44,115 bases of DNA from an uncultured Faecalibacterium sp. (GCA_934503275.1 CAKSVD010000016.1:1-44115), one strand, 5' to 3'. Positions 16,521 to 25,549 are shown, counted from the stretch's first letter. The notes: generated by a model from the letters alone, not told the origin. Made by a program: numbers and translations.

Positions 16521-18137
16521 ATGAGAGTTGCTGACTTTTTCTGTGGCGGCGGTGGCTTTTCAGAGGGATTCCGTCAAGCCGGATTCAAAATAGTATTTGC
16601 TGTCGATAAATGGGGACCTGCCGTAAAAACATACAAAGGCAATAAGCCCAGTGTCAATGTAATACAAGACGATGTTATTCGGATATCTGAACTTCCAGAT
16701 GACGAATTTGAAGCGTTAGTGCCTGATAGTGAGGTTATTATCGGATCGCCACCGTGTCAGTCATTTTCCCATTCCAATAAGTCTGGAAATGCTGATAAAT
16801 CAATTGGTATTCAGCTAATTGAAGCCTACTTAAGAATAATCGCCCGTAAAAAATTCAAACAAGAATCAGTCTTAAAATATTGGATACTGGAAAATGTGCC
16901 AGCGGTAAAGCAGTATATTAAAGAAGAGTATTCTGCTGCTGACTTAGGACTTGAAGGCGATTTCGTTTTAAGACCTCATGATGGTGCATCGGGAAAATAT
17001 AATGCAAAATATTTTGGAGCTCCTACAAATAGGGAACGCTACCTCTGTGGAGAATTTCCAGAGCCTATTAGAGTAAAAAACGATAACAATGTGACAACCC
17101 TGAAACAAGTTCTTGATTCGCTTGGAAACCCATTGAGAACAGATAACAATCTGATTACAGATATCAATTATCCAGACCTTAAGCTGGAAGCACAACAAGT
17201 AACAGATCAGCATTATATCTATGAACTTGCTGAGTTTGAGTGTAAAACAGCCAAACGGTTAAAACAAGATAAAGGGTATATGGGAAAAATGTCTTTCCCT
17301 GAAAACCTAAATAAACCCGCAAGGACTGTTATGGCAACTATGACCGCCAGCGCACGGGAAGCAATGATACTTGGATATGGGGAAAACAGTTATCGCTTGC
17401 CAACAGTAAGAGAAGCAGCTTGCATGATGAGCTTTCCCATTGACTATTGGTTTTATGGCGAATCAAAAGGAATCAAGCATACTCTTGTTGGTAATGCGGT
17501 ACCACCTAAAATGTCCTATGCACTTGCAAAAGCTATAGCTAAAGAAGAGCAAATATCTATGCCAAATCATTACCCTCAGATTAAGCATGATAAGGATATT
17601 AAATTTGTCGATTTGAATGGTAGAAAATTTGCTGTCCGAGCTGAAAAACCGCGGCGCGATGTTGCAAAATTCAAGTATCATATTCCGTATTTGATAATAG
17701 ATGCATACCGTGTGGAATTAACAAATTATCATTCTGACTTTAATCAGAAGATTTTTAAGTGGGATGCTGAAATACACTATAGTCAAGGGAAAAAGAAAGC
17801 TAAAAAATACACCCCAGCTCTGAAAATAAAAGAAATTCCAGAGAAGTACCATGAGAGCCTTCGGGATTATTTATCAAGAATAAAACCGACCGTCACTGAC
17901 ATGGATTCATTCCAAAAAGTGTATTGTATGACATCCGAGCAGAGAAAAGCTACTCCCTGGGAAGGCCCATACGAACTTTTAGATAGTATTAGAGAATATA
18001 TTGATATGCTACTTGCGCCAAAAGAACAAACGGAAGTGGTCGTCATTGGAGAAGAACCTTTTTCTTTACCACTTGCTATTGTAATTGGCTACTACATTCT
18101 AACAGCCATGGTTGATTTTATGGGAGGGTCGAAATAA
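16521..18137 (+). CDS. DNA (cytosine-5) methyltransferase with C-terminal extension
   Basis: 538 aa. All core C5 motifs are present: I (FFCGGGGFSEGF, residues 6-17), IV with catalytic Cys 79 in PPCQS, VI (ENV, 124-126), VIII (NRERYL), and IX/X in 'LPTVREAACMMSFP' and 'LVGNAVPPKM'. The enzyme should therefore be active and transfer methyl groups from S-adenosylmethionine to cytosine; the target site cannot be read. After motif X (about residue 335) come some 200 residues that are not part of the standard fold, possibly for partner binding or target choice. The stop overlaps the next start (TAATG). Confidence 0.95.
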   Translation: MRVADFFCGGGGFSEGFRQAGFKIVFAVDKWGPAVKTYKGNKPSVNVIQDDVIRISELPDDEFEALVPDSEVIIGSPPCQSFSHSNKSGNADKSIGIQLIEAYLRIIARKKFKQESVLKYWILENVPAVKQYIKEEYSAADLGLEGDFVLRPHDGASGKYNAKYFGAPTNRERYLCGEFPEPIRVKNDNNVTTLKQVLDSLGNPLRTDNNLITDINYPDLKLEAQQVTDQHYIYELAEFECKTAKRLKQDKGYMGKMSFPENLNKPARTVMATMTASAREAMILGYGENSYRLPTVREAACMMSFPIDYWFYGESKGIKHTLVGNAVPPKMSYALAKAIAKEEQISMPNHYPQIKHDKDIKFVDLNGRKFAVRAEKPRRDVAKFKYHIPYLIIDAYRVELTNYHSDFNQKIFKWDAEIHYSQGKKKAKKYTPALKIKEIPEKYHESLRDYLSRIKPTVTDMDSFQKVYCMTSEQRKATPWEGPYELLDSIREYIDMLLAPKEQTEVVVIGEEPFSLPLAIVIGYYILTAMVDFMGGSK

Positions 18138-19432
18138 TGGATGCTGCTACAAGAAAAGCAAAATTGGAAGAAATAAAGACCAGTCAGTTGAATCAAGCTA
18201 TGACAGGAATACCCTTGCGCTATAAAGGAACTACGAGGACAGAAATCGTATGGAGAATTCCTTTAGATTATCTCATTTATAACAAGTACAACGGCAGAAT
18301 CGGCTCCGATGTTCTTTCGTATGAGAAACAGAATGGTGAATTGAATGCGGAATTAGATTCCGATCGAGAAATCATTGAAACCTTCTTGTACGAATCAAAG
18401 GTCGATCGCAATAAAACTACAATGGAAAGCTTATTGAAAATTGGCCAGCAGAGGTACGGTATTGTGACATCGGACGGTATTATTGTCGATGGCAACCGTC
18501 GAGCCATGCTTTTGAATCGGTTGTTCCATAAGCATGAAGAATACGGCTATTCTTATGCTGAAGTTGAAAAATGCCAATATTTCCTTGCGATTATTCTCCC
18601 GGATGATGCAGAAGAAAAAGACATTCAACAGCTTGAGACTATCTATCAAATGGGAGAGGATGATAAGTTGGATTATAATCCGATAGAAAAGTATTTAAAG
18701 TGCAAAGAACTGAAGCATCTTGGGTTTACAGAAAAGCAGATTGCAGAATTTATGAGCGAAAAAGAAAGTCAGATAAAACAATGGCTTGAAATTCTAACGC
18801 TTATGGAAGAGTATCTACAAGAATATGATTATGATGGAATTTATACGCGTCTTGAAAAAACAGAAGGCCCATTCGTCGACTTGGAAAACTATTTGGATTC
18901 CTATTCTAAACGTGGAACTAATGTTCGCAATGTGGATTGGAATTATACAGATTCCGATATATCAGACCTTAAGTTGGTTTGTTTTGATTACATAAGAGCA
19001 CGCTACGAAGGAAAGGAATTCCGTGATATTGCAAAGACAGGAAAAGAAGGAAGCATATTCTTCTTTAAAGATCTTTGGAGTGACTTCTTAAAACAGCATC
19101 AAGAGAATACACCAACTGACGAGGAAACAGTTGATGAATTACGGCAACGTTGCCCCGGTGAAGATTTGAGCCTCTTGCTCAAGCAAAGAGATAACGAATG
19201 GGTTGATCAGGCTAAAGGGCATCTAAAAGGCAATCTGAACCGTTTCTCACGGCGTTTAGAAGATAAACGTGACGCAAACAAACCAGCTGATCTTATTGAA
19301 CGAGCGCTTAGTGCTCTTAGAGCTGTAGACTGTAATCAGGATAGTTTTACAGACGATCCTCACATCGAAGAGATGGTGAAAGAAATCAATAAAATCACTT
19401 GGGAGATGAAGAAAAAACTGGAGCGGAGATGA
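18137..19432 (+). CDS. ParB/sulfiredoxin-fold protein of the defence-like operon
   Basis: 431 aa. The N-terminal 150 residues carry the ParB-type signature 'IIVDGNRRAMLLNRL' with GNRR at 119-122, preceded by 'WRIPLDYLIYNKYNGRIG'. A helical region with an HTH-like segment follows ('LGFTEKQIAEFMSEKESQIKQWL', two parts, about residues 195-218), as in ParB. The C-terminal 200 residues are charged and helical with no known match. ParB-fold domains bind CTP or cut DNA; which applies here is open. Starts inside the methyltransferase stop and its own stop overlaps the helicase start. Confidence 0.8.
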   Translation: MDAATRKAKLEEIKTSQLNQAMTGIPLRYKGTTRTEIVWRIPLDYLIYNKYNGRIGSDVLSYEKQNGELNAELDSDREIIETFLYESKVDRNKTTMESLLKIGQQRYGIVTSDGIIVDGNRRAMLLNRLFHKHEEYGYSYAEVEKCQYFLAIILPDDAEEKDIQQLETIYQMGEDDKLDYNPIEKYLKCKELKHLGFTEKQIAEFMSEKESQIKQWLEILTLMEEYLQEYDYDGIYTRLEKTEGPFVDLENYLDSYSKRGTNVRNVDWNYTDSDISDLKLVCFDYIRARYEGKEFRDIAKTGKEGSIFFFKDLWSDFLKQHQENTPTDEETVDELRQRCPGEDLSLLLKQRDNEWVDQAKGHLKGNLNRFSRRLEDKRDANKPADLIERALSALRAVDCNQDSFTDDPHIEEMVKEINKITWEMKKKLERR

Positions 19433-21420
19433 GCATCATGGCGAATATCTCTATCGATTTCGACCCTTCAAAAAATGAAATATATCTTCTTGGAGATATA
19501 AAGGCATTACAAAAGCATCGCTTTGCTTGGAGATATGCGCGGGATTATTTGAATCCGACCGTGGAGGCTGAACGGATAGTCATTCCCGTTGGAGACAACG
19601 AACCATACGCGGTGATGTCAAATATCAGTTCCATGTTAGCTAAATATGGATTCATCGAAGACCAGAGCAAGAGCACCGAACAAGTAGTTATAGAGTATTA
19701 TGAAGAGGAGCGTCGCTTTAAAGAATTCTCTGAAAAGGCTCTGAATATTCGAAATAACGAGTGTGATACAGAGGAATTTGCGGAGTTCACAAAATCTGTT
19801 GCTGAGAACTTACCTTCGCGGTCTTTATATCCGTTACAGTTGCTCTCCGCATATCATATGGCTTTTTCCCAGAATGCTTGCAATTTTTCGGTCCCTGGAG
19901 CGGGAAAGACAAGCATTGTATATGGAGCTTATGCTTATTTACACAACTTGCCTGAAGATAATCCGAAGCATGTTAATCAGCTCCTTATTGTTGGGCCATT
20001 AAGTTCATTTGGCCCATGGGAAACAGAATTTGAAGAATGCTTTGGAAGAGCTCCACACTCAAAACGACTGGTTGGCGGTGTAGATAAGGCTGATAAGCAA
20101 GATTATTTGATTTCGAAACACCCCTTTGAATTAACCTTGATTTCCTATGCTTCATTGATTTCTCTTCAGAAAGAAATTGGATTTTTCTTGAGAACAAATC
20201 GGGTCATGGTTGTTTTGGATGAGGCTCATAAAGCCAAAAATTCATCAGGAGGCATCATTGCTCAGGCAGTATTGGAGATGTCAAAATACAGCAAATCTCG
20301 AATCGTATTGACTGGTACTCCCGCTCCAAATGGATATGAGGATATTTATAATATGTTCAAGTTCATTTGGCCTAACAAAAATGTCATGGGATTTGAAGTC
20401 AATCAGCTGCGAGACATTACTGCAACAGGAGACACGGCAAGGGTGGCTCGCCTAATCGACAATATTTCGCCTTTCTTTATTCGCATTCGGAAAAGTGATT
20501 TGAATATCCCTCCGGCCACTATTCATCCCCCGGTATCTGTTCCAATGGGGCCATTACAGCAGCGCATATATGATTTCATTGAAAAAAAGTATATGGATGA
20601 GTTTATGGCTGACGGTGCGATGGATACGACATCTCGTTTCAAAGCAGCATTAGCTCAAGCGCGTACTATCCGATTGATGCAAGCCGCTTCAGATCCTGCA
20701 ATGCTTCGTGCACCTTTACGGGACTTCTTTGAAAATGAAGATCTTCCGGTAGAGGCATATCAGGCAATTGATGATTCTGCTGTGCTAAAATCAATCCTTG
20801 ATTATGAGGATAGTGAAACACCGGCAAAATATATAGCTGTTAAAAAAATCGTTGATAGTATACTTGCAGAAAACGGGAAAGTAGTTATTTGGGCATCATT
20901 TATTCATACAATACACAGGCTGAAACGCTTCCTTGAAAATGAGGGGATATTATGTCAGGAATTGTACGGAGCAACTCCTGTTGAGCGTGACGGAATTGAT
21001 GAAGACGAATTCATTCTCACGAGGGAGAAAATAGTAAAAGCATTCCAAGAGCCTGATTGTCCGTTCAAAGTCATTATTGCAAATCCCTTTGCTGTAGCTG
21101 AATCGATTTCCCTGCACAAAGCTTGTCATAATGCGATATACATTGAGAGGTCGTTTAATGCGGCACACTTTGTTCAGTCAAAGGATCGAATTCACCGATA
21201 TGGCTTAATGGCTGGAACGGTTACCAACTACTACTATGTTTTATCCCAAGACACGATAGATGAAACCATTGATGCCAGATTAACAGAAAAAGAAATGAGA
21301 ATGACAGAAATCATGGAGAGTATGCCAATTCCGCTCTTTAACAATATTTCTGAAGATTTGGGTGAGGAAGATATAAAGGCGTTGATAAGAGATTATGTTA
21401 GACGAACTAAAAAATCTTAA
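19429..21420 (+). CDS. SNF2-family DEAD/DEAH-box ATPase
   Basis: 663 aa from the ATG at 19429 (ATGA overlap with the ParB-like gene). Superfamily 2 motifs: P-loop PGAGKT at 156-161, II as DEAH at 264-267, III as TGTP at 295-298, and the C-terminal lobe with V ('ANPFAVAESISLHKA') and VI (DRIHRYG, 586-592). The overall layout is SNF2-like, but the usual D-E-M-G-L-G-K-T motif I is replaced by VPGAGKT, a distinct subgroup. It likely moves along double-stranded DNA using ATP. An N-terminal 130-residue region ahead of motif I is unrecognised. Overlaps the next gene by 26 bp. Confidence 0.92.
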   Translation: MSIMANISIDFDPSKNEIYLLGDIKALQKHRFAWRYARDYLNPTVEAERIVIPVGDNEPYAVMSNISSMLAKYGFIEDQSKSTEQVVIEYYEEERRFKEFSEKALNIRNNECDTEEFAEFTKSVAENLPSRSLYPLQLLSAYHMAFSQNACNFSVPGAGKTSIVYGAYAYLHNLPEDNPKHVNQLLIVGPLSSFGPWETEFEECFGRAPHSKRLVGGVDKADKQDYLISKHPFELTLISYASLISLQKEIGFFLRTNRVMVVLDEAHKAKNSSGGIIAQAVLEMSKYSKSRIVLTGTPAPNGYEDIYNMFKFIWPNKNVMGFEVNQLRDITATGDTARVARLIDNISPFFIRIRKSDLNIPPATIHPPVSVPMGPLQQRIYDFIEKKYMDEFMADGAMDTTSRFKAALAQARTIRLMQAASDPAMLRAPLRDFFENEDLPVEAYQAIDDSAVLKSILDYEDSETPAKYIAVKKIVDSILAENGKVVIWASFIHTIHRLKRFLENEGILCQELYGATPVERDGIDEDEFILTREKIVKAFQEPDCPFKVIIANPFAVAESISLHKACHNAIYIERSFNAAHFVQSKDRIHRYGLMAGTVTNYYYVLSQDTIDETIDARLTEKEMRMTEIMESMPIPLFNNISEDLGEEDIKALIRDYVRRTKKS

Positions 21421-22345
21421 CTATCACGGTGGCAAGGATGGGGTGCTGTTCTTTCTGTGTGATGTAATTGGCAATAGTCAAATTAAGATTCATGACGCAG
21501 AAGTAATATGCGCCCATGCCCCAGGAAAACGTTATCTGTCTGTCAGGGATTTGATCGAATATTGTCTCGCTTTTGGGTGGATTCATTTGGAGGAGGATGC
21601 CATTTCCGTTGTACCCTCCATAGGGGAAATGTTACACGATAAAGACGTATTGAACACGAAATTGGTTATGTCTTCGGTTGATTTACTCTTTTCTGAAGGC
21701 GTTTTTGACTCAACAATGTTTTCCTATGATTCGCTCCAATGCAGTTTTTCTTTCAAAAACGAACTGTTTCCTCTTTCGCTGTCAAGCGTTCGGAATGTCT
21801 TGATAAGCCAGCATTTTCTTCTTCCACTAAGGGATGCGCGAGGTTCTCGGTTTTATATTTCCTCAGATTATGAATTTTTGATTGCCAAACACTGTAAAGC
21901 AAAACGGAAGCTAACGTCGTTAGAAAAACTAAAAGAACAGCTTGAAAACAATGAGCGTGCTGGAGAAATAGCTGAGTTGTTTGTTGTAGAATATGAGAAG
22001 AGAAGGCTTGGAATCGCCGATGGTACAAAGGTAAAGCGGATATCTGATATTGATGTATCCGCCGGATATGATATTGTGTCAGTCAACACCCCTGAGGCGG
22101 TGGTATCCAATCGTTTTATCGAGGTCAAAGCTATATCTACAACAGGATTTTTCTGGTCTAAAAACGAATATGCGGTAGCGAAATTGTTGGGAACCAATTA
22201 CTATTTATACTTGGTTGATTTGACGAAAATCTCTGATAATGGCTACTCCCCAGAGATTGTAAACAATCCTGCACAGGAAATTATGGAGAATTGCCAATGG
22301 CTTATTGAACCACAGTCATATCATATTCAAAAAGTTGACTGTTGA
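21395..22345 (+). CDS. DUF3883-like putative nuclease (PD-(D/E)XK fold)
   Basis: 316 aa. N-terminal 170 residues look like a helical/winged partner domain without a named family. Residues about 195-280 fit DUF3883: 'AELFVVEYEKRRLG', then 'SAGYDIVSVN' with Asp 226, then 'RFIEVKA' with Glu 243 and Lys 245, giving a D-x16-E-x-K pattern as in PD-(D/E)XK restriction nucleases. I infer it is the DNA-cutting subunit partnered with the ATPase, whose gene it overlaps by 26 bp. No cutting activity can be proved from sequence. Confidence 0.75.
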   Translation: MLDELKNLNYHGGKDGVLFFLCDVIGNSQIKIHDAEVICAHAPGKRYLSVRDLIEYCLAFGWIHLEEDAISVVPSIGEMLHDKDVLNTKLVMSSVDLLFSEGVFDSTMFSYDSLQCSFSFKNELFPLSLSSVRNVLISQHFLLPLRDARGSRFYISSDYEFLIAKHCKAKRKLTSLEKLKEQLENNERAGEIAELFVVEYEKRRLGIADGTKVKRISDIDVSAGYDIVSVNTPEAVVSNRFIEVKAISTTGFFWSKNEYAVAKLLGTNYYLYLVDLTKISDNGYSPEIVNNPAQEIMENCQWLIEPQSYHIQKVDC

Positions 22346-22390
22346 CGGGGAGTATACTCCAGAAAAGATAGTGTCTGAAAGGAGCTTGTG

Positions 22391-22975
22391 TTGCATAAGC
22401 AAGTAAAGGCTTTTTACGATATGGCTTTCGAATACCATATTGCTGCAGTAACTCTATGGACGCAAATCGTGAGTGCACCATATTTATACAATCCGATTTC
22501 TTATTTATTACGCCATACCATAGAACTTCAGCTGAAAGGGCTTATCGTTTGCGAGTTGAGAAAAGATAATAGCTTTCTTAAAATCAGCGAGATTAAAACG
22601 CCAGTTGGGAAAATGAATACTGTCCATTCCGTAAAAGCTCTTTGGGAATACTATCAACAGTTATGCCAAGAACATAAACTTCAGATGGATGATTCTGACC
22701 GTCAGCTCTGTATGCGAGTTCTCTCAAAGATTGACAAAAAAGACTTTTCATCCACCCACTATAGATATCCTTTTTCAAAAAAGGATTCGACTATCACTCT
22801 TGAACCGATCAAAATCAGTTTTGATGATAAAGCTCCGGATTTGAGTTCTGGGATTCCAAGTTTGGTGATTGGTGCAACAAAAGAAATTGGAGTAATTAGC
22901 AAAGGCATGAGGCTTATAAGGGACACAGAGGACATCTTTGATGTTGTTGAGGTCTTATTTGAACGTTATGAATGA
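22391..22975 (+). CDS. Small helical protein with a HEPN-like segment, unknown
   Basis: 194 aa with TTG start at 22391; GGAG lies six bases upstream, whereas a GTG at 22388 would be too close. The stretch 'YLLRHTIELQLKGLIV' (about residues 38-53) resembles the first helices of HEPN-type proteins (R-H-x-x-E-L-x-L-K-x-L), but the usual R-x4-6-H ribonuclease motif is not obvious. It lies 45 bp after the nuclease-like gene, so is the last member of the operon. It might be an effector or an assembly factor. Confidence 0.55.
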   Translation: MHKQVKAFYDMAFEYHIAAVTLWTQIVSAPYLYNPISYLLRHTIELQLKGLIVCELRKDNSFLKISEIKTPVGKMNTVHSVKALWEYYQQLCQEHKLQMDDSDRQLCMRVLSKIDKKDFSSTHYRYPFSKKDSTITLEPIKISFDDKAPDLSSGIPSLVIGATKEIGVISKGMRLIRDTEDIFDVVEVLFERYE

Positions 22976-23096
22976 TATTTAACCAAAATCTGAGTCGCCA
23001 CTTTGTGTATTAGGCAAGCAGATAAGATTTACACCAATTCCTAAAGACATACCTGTTGAATTGCCAACTTAGCGGTTTTTAGCGGGAGATTGTTTT

Positions 23097-23125
23097 TTGA
23101 CACATTGACGGGTCTCGTGTATTAT
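23097..23125 (+). promoter_or_regulatory. Promoter of a candidate small RNA
   Basis: TTGACA (23097-23102), 17-bp spacer, TATTAT (23120-23125). No ORF follows; a terminator lies about 55 bp downstream. The rest of 22976-23096 shows nothing recognisable. Confidence 0.65.
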
Positions 23126-23131
23126 TAAAAT

Positions 23132-23223
23132 ACAAACGTAAGACACAAGACGCCAAAACCGCAAAGCGGTGTAATGGAAAGGGCGAAGCTGGAAGCAATT
23201 CCGACCTCGCCCTGTTCTTTTTA
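23132..23223 (+). ncRNA. Candidate small RNA of about 90 nt
   Basis: Between a strong promoter and an intrinsic terminator (AGGGCGA / TCGCCCT, 23180-23213, with inner GGAA/TTCC pairs and a tail ending in TTTTT). A second hairpin ACCGC-AAA-GCGGT lies at 23158-23170. There is no start codon with a ribosome-binding site inside. It is convergent with the DUF6061-like gene, so the terminator may serve both. The transcript is predicted from signals alone. Confidence 0.5.
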
Positions 23224-23469
23224 GTTCTCAAATGGTTTACATACTATAACGGCTTTCAGATATGTTTCCGGGTTGCCATTCAGGATCAAGTCCGCATAAG
23301 CGAGCGGGGCATTGTAGATTAGATAATCAAGCTCAAAACGCTCATACATATTGTTGGCTGTAAGGTTTTCTACGGCGGTACAGTCAATAGCGATTTCCGT
23401 ACCGTCAACGAATTTGAGTTCTATACAGCCGCTGTCCATGTTATACTCACAGGATACCATTCCATTCAT
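23221..23469 (-). CDS. DUF6061-like small protein of mobile elements
   Basis: 82 aa with GGAGG eight bases before the ATG. The pattern 'YNMDSGCIELKFVDGTEIAIDC' (two segments) and 'MYERFELDYLIYNAPLAYADLILNG' fits the DUF6061 family as I know it from clostridial integrative elements. Acidic, no membrane segment. Role unknown. It lies downstream of the serine recombinase on the same strand, 127 bp apart. Confidence 0.7.
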   Translation of the reverse strand: MNGMVSCEYNMDSGCIELKFVDGTEIAIDCTAVENLTANNMYERFELDYLIYNAPLAYADLILNGNPETYLKAVIVCKPFEN

Positions 23470-23596
23470 GTCAAATACCTCCTAAAATCATCCCAATACT
23501 GCTGGTGGTATAATTTGTCGACTGCGGAATTTTGTTTTCCAAAACAGTAGTTACTCCTATTTTGAACCGCAGAACGCGAAATAGAAGGACGGATGA

Positions 23597-25141
23597 CTAT
23601 AAGATGATATCTTCGATGAACAAAAGAAAACCGAACCCTTGACCGATTGGTCGAAGGTTCGGATAATCTTTTAATGGTGGAGCATTCTCCACAGCACTCG
23701 AACCCAACACCTCTTCACGGGAGATTGTTTTGGAATCGTCCGTGAAGTTGAAATTGAGCACGACCCGGTCATCAAAGACGTAGACCGAGTTGACAAAGGT
23801 ATCAATGATCTGCCGCTGGTGTTCCGTGCTACCCACGTCACCCTTGCGGAATTTTTCAAACCAGAACCGCATCCATTCGCGGGTCAGGACGGGCTTTTTC
23901 AGCTCTTCTTCCAGAATGCTGGTGTTCAGGGCTTCTTTCCGGGCTTCCAGCTCGTCCAACCGCTGCTTGGTGGTCGGGGTCAGGATGCCCTGTTCAATGG
24001 CTTCCAGAAGATTTGCCAGCCGCTTCTCTGTATCCCGGAGCTGGTTTTTCAGAACGGGCAGGCGGGTGTTCTCCTGCTGCTGGGCTTCCATAATCAAATC
24101 TATCAGCCGTTCGATGATTTCATCGCTGAAAATCACCTTAATGGCAGTGTCCACCACGAACCGTTCCAGCGGCTCCTTGCGGATGGCTTTCAGGTCGCAA
24201 TGCGCCTTGCCGTGGCGTTTGGCGTTGCCGCACTTGTAGTAATAGTAGGTGTTTCCCATGTGGCTGGTGCCGCTCTCACCGCCCATCAGGGTGCCGCACT
24301 TGCCACAGAACAGCTTGGTGGTCAGCAGATAGCTCACATCCTCTTTTGCAGGGCGACCGTGGGCAATCTTGTTCTGCTCGAAACGCTGCTGCACCCGGTT
24401 GAACAAGTCCTCATCCACGATGGCGGGAATGCCGCCCGGTGTCACGATGTCCTTATAGCGATATTCACCGATGTAACGGCGGTTCCGGAAAATCTGGAAG
24501 AAGCTGTTCTTGACAAAGGGCTTGCCGGTACGAGTGCGCAGACCGCGCTCGTTCAGGGAGGCTGCGATTTTCTCGGCAGGCTCGCCGTTGGCGTACCGGG
24601 TGAAGATCTCCTGCACAATAGGAGCCGTCTCCGGGTCGATATGGTACAGCCTGTCCTCCTTGCCAATTGTGAAGCCCAGCGGCACCACACCGCCGTTGTA
24701 CTTGCACTGGAGGGCGTTTTCGCGCTCACCGCGCGCCACTTTCAGGGCGAGTTCGGCGGAATAGTATTCCGCCATGCCAATCAGCATACTCTCCACCATA
24801 ATGCCTTCAGGCCCCTGCGAGATGGGTTCCATGGCAGACACCAGATGGACACCGTTCTTTTCCAGCTGGTACTTGTAGTTCACGGCATCGAACCGATTCC
24901 GGGCAAAGCGGTCCAGCTTCCAGACCAGAACCACATCGAAGATTTTCTTCGCGCTGTCCTTTATCATCCTCTGGAAGTCCGGGCGGTCATCCGTCTTGGC
25001 AGAGTAGGCACGGTCGATGTAGGTGCCGACCACTGTGATACCGTTCTTCTCGGCGTAGTCCTTGCAGTCGCGCAGTTGTCCTTCAATGGACGCTTCTCGC
25101 TGGCTGTCGGATGAATAGCGGGCGTAGATCACGGCAGTCAT
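23597..25141 (-). CDS. Large serine recombinase (site-specific integrase/resolvase family)
   Basis: 514 aa. Resolvase catalytic domain at residues 1-150 with the nucleophile Ser 10 in 'YARYSSDSQ' and the Arg pair in 'KLDRFARNR'. The recombinase domain follows (about 160-260, 'RGLRTRTGKPFVKNSFF'), then the zinc ribbon 'CGKCGTLMGG…CGNAKRHGKAHC' (about 280-320) and a coiled-coil (about 350-400). Length and order are those of integrases of ICEs and phages. RBS AGAGGTG. No short att core of its own could be found, so it may serve a nested element or have lost its sites. Confidence 0.93.
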   Translation of the reverse strand: MTAVIYARYSSDSQREASIEGQLRDCKDYAEKNGITVVGTYIDRAYSAKTDDRPDFQRMIKDSAKKIFDVVLVWKLDRFARNRFDAVNYKYQLEKNGVHLVSAMEPISQGPEGIMVESMLIGMAEYYSAELALKVARGERENALQCKYNGGVVPLGFTIGKEDRLYHIDPETAPIVQEIFTRYANGEPAEKIAASLNERGLRTRTGKPFVKNSFFQIFRNRRYIGEYRYKDIVTPGGIPAIVDEDLFNRVQQRFEQNKIAHGRPAKEDVSYLLTTKLFCGKCGTLMGGESGTSHMGNTYYYYKCGNAKRHGKAHCDLKAIRKEPLERFVVDTAIKVIFSDEIIERLIDLIMEAQQQENTRLPVLKNQLRDTEKRLANLLEAIEQGILTPTTKQRLDELEARKEALNTSILEEELKKPVLTREWMRFWFEKFRKGDVGSTEHQRQIIDTFVNSVYVFDDRVVLNFNFTDDSKTISREEVLGSSAVENAPPLKDYPNLRPIGQGFGFLLFIEDIIL

Positions 25142-25549
25142 GGCTGCACCTCTCTTTACACATCATTTTGGCGATACTTCGTATAACCTATATACCATAT
25201 TTCACATCGGTTTGCAAGAAGATTTTAAATCGCTGTCACTGCTCAAAATTGTGAAAATAATGATTCTGAGCTTCAAATATAAAATAGAAAAGTGGTGGTG
25301 CTCACCGTGAGCACCACCACTTTAGAAGAAAGAAGTTCCTTTGCTGCTTGTGCGCCTTAACAATCTGGAAACAATTACAGAAAATCGAATTTGAGCATAT
25401 TAGGTAAGAGCAAGAACCGTCCCGTGGCCACAAATTTTCAATTCTTGAAAATTCTTGCCCCTTTGGGACAGCTTCTTGTTGGGGCGTGCCTGCCCCAAAC
25501 CCTGCTGTAGACGGATACAAAAACCCAGAAAACAGCTCCTACAGCTCCT
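25142..25549. other. Gene-free stretch between the recombinase and the HAD gene
   Basis: No supported gene. Holds the recombinase promoter region (AT-rich, 25150-25290), a strong hairpin at 25289-25323, and sequence further right that gives only shadow ORFs. Confidence 0.5.
25270..25323 (-). terminator. Strong hairpin, likely terminator of the AraC-HD-HAD operon
   Basis: A perfect 16-bp inverted repeat (AAAGTGGTGGTGCTCA / TGAGCACCACCACTTT) with a 3-nt loop, followed on the minus strand by TCTATTTTATATTT. It is about 230 bp past the HAD stop. Confidence 0.7.

Noticed and set aside
16521..22975. Assignment of the operon to DISARM
   Set aside because: A C5-methyltransferase and a helicase are shared themes, but I see no DUF1998 (DrmB) or phospholipase D (DrmC) protein, and DISARM has no ParB-fold member.
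23819..25114. 431-codon plus-strand ORF across the serine recombinase
   Set aside because: Antisense shadow; the minus-strand frame has the full recombinase domain order.
25170..25195. loxP-like ATACTTCGTATA stretch upstream of the serine recombinase
   Set aside because: Only one partial half-site is present, with no inverted partner; coincidence in an AT-rich promoter region.
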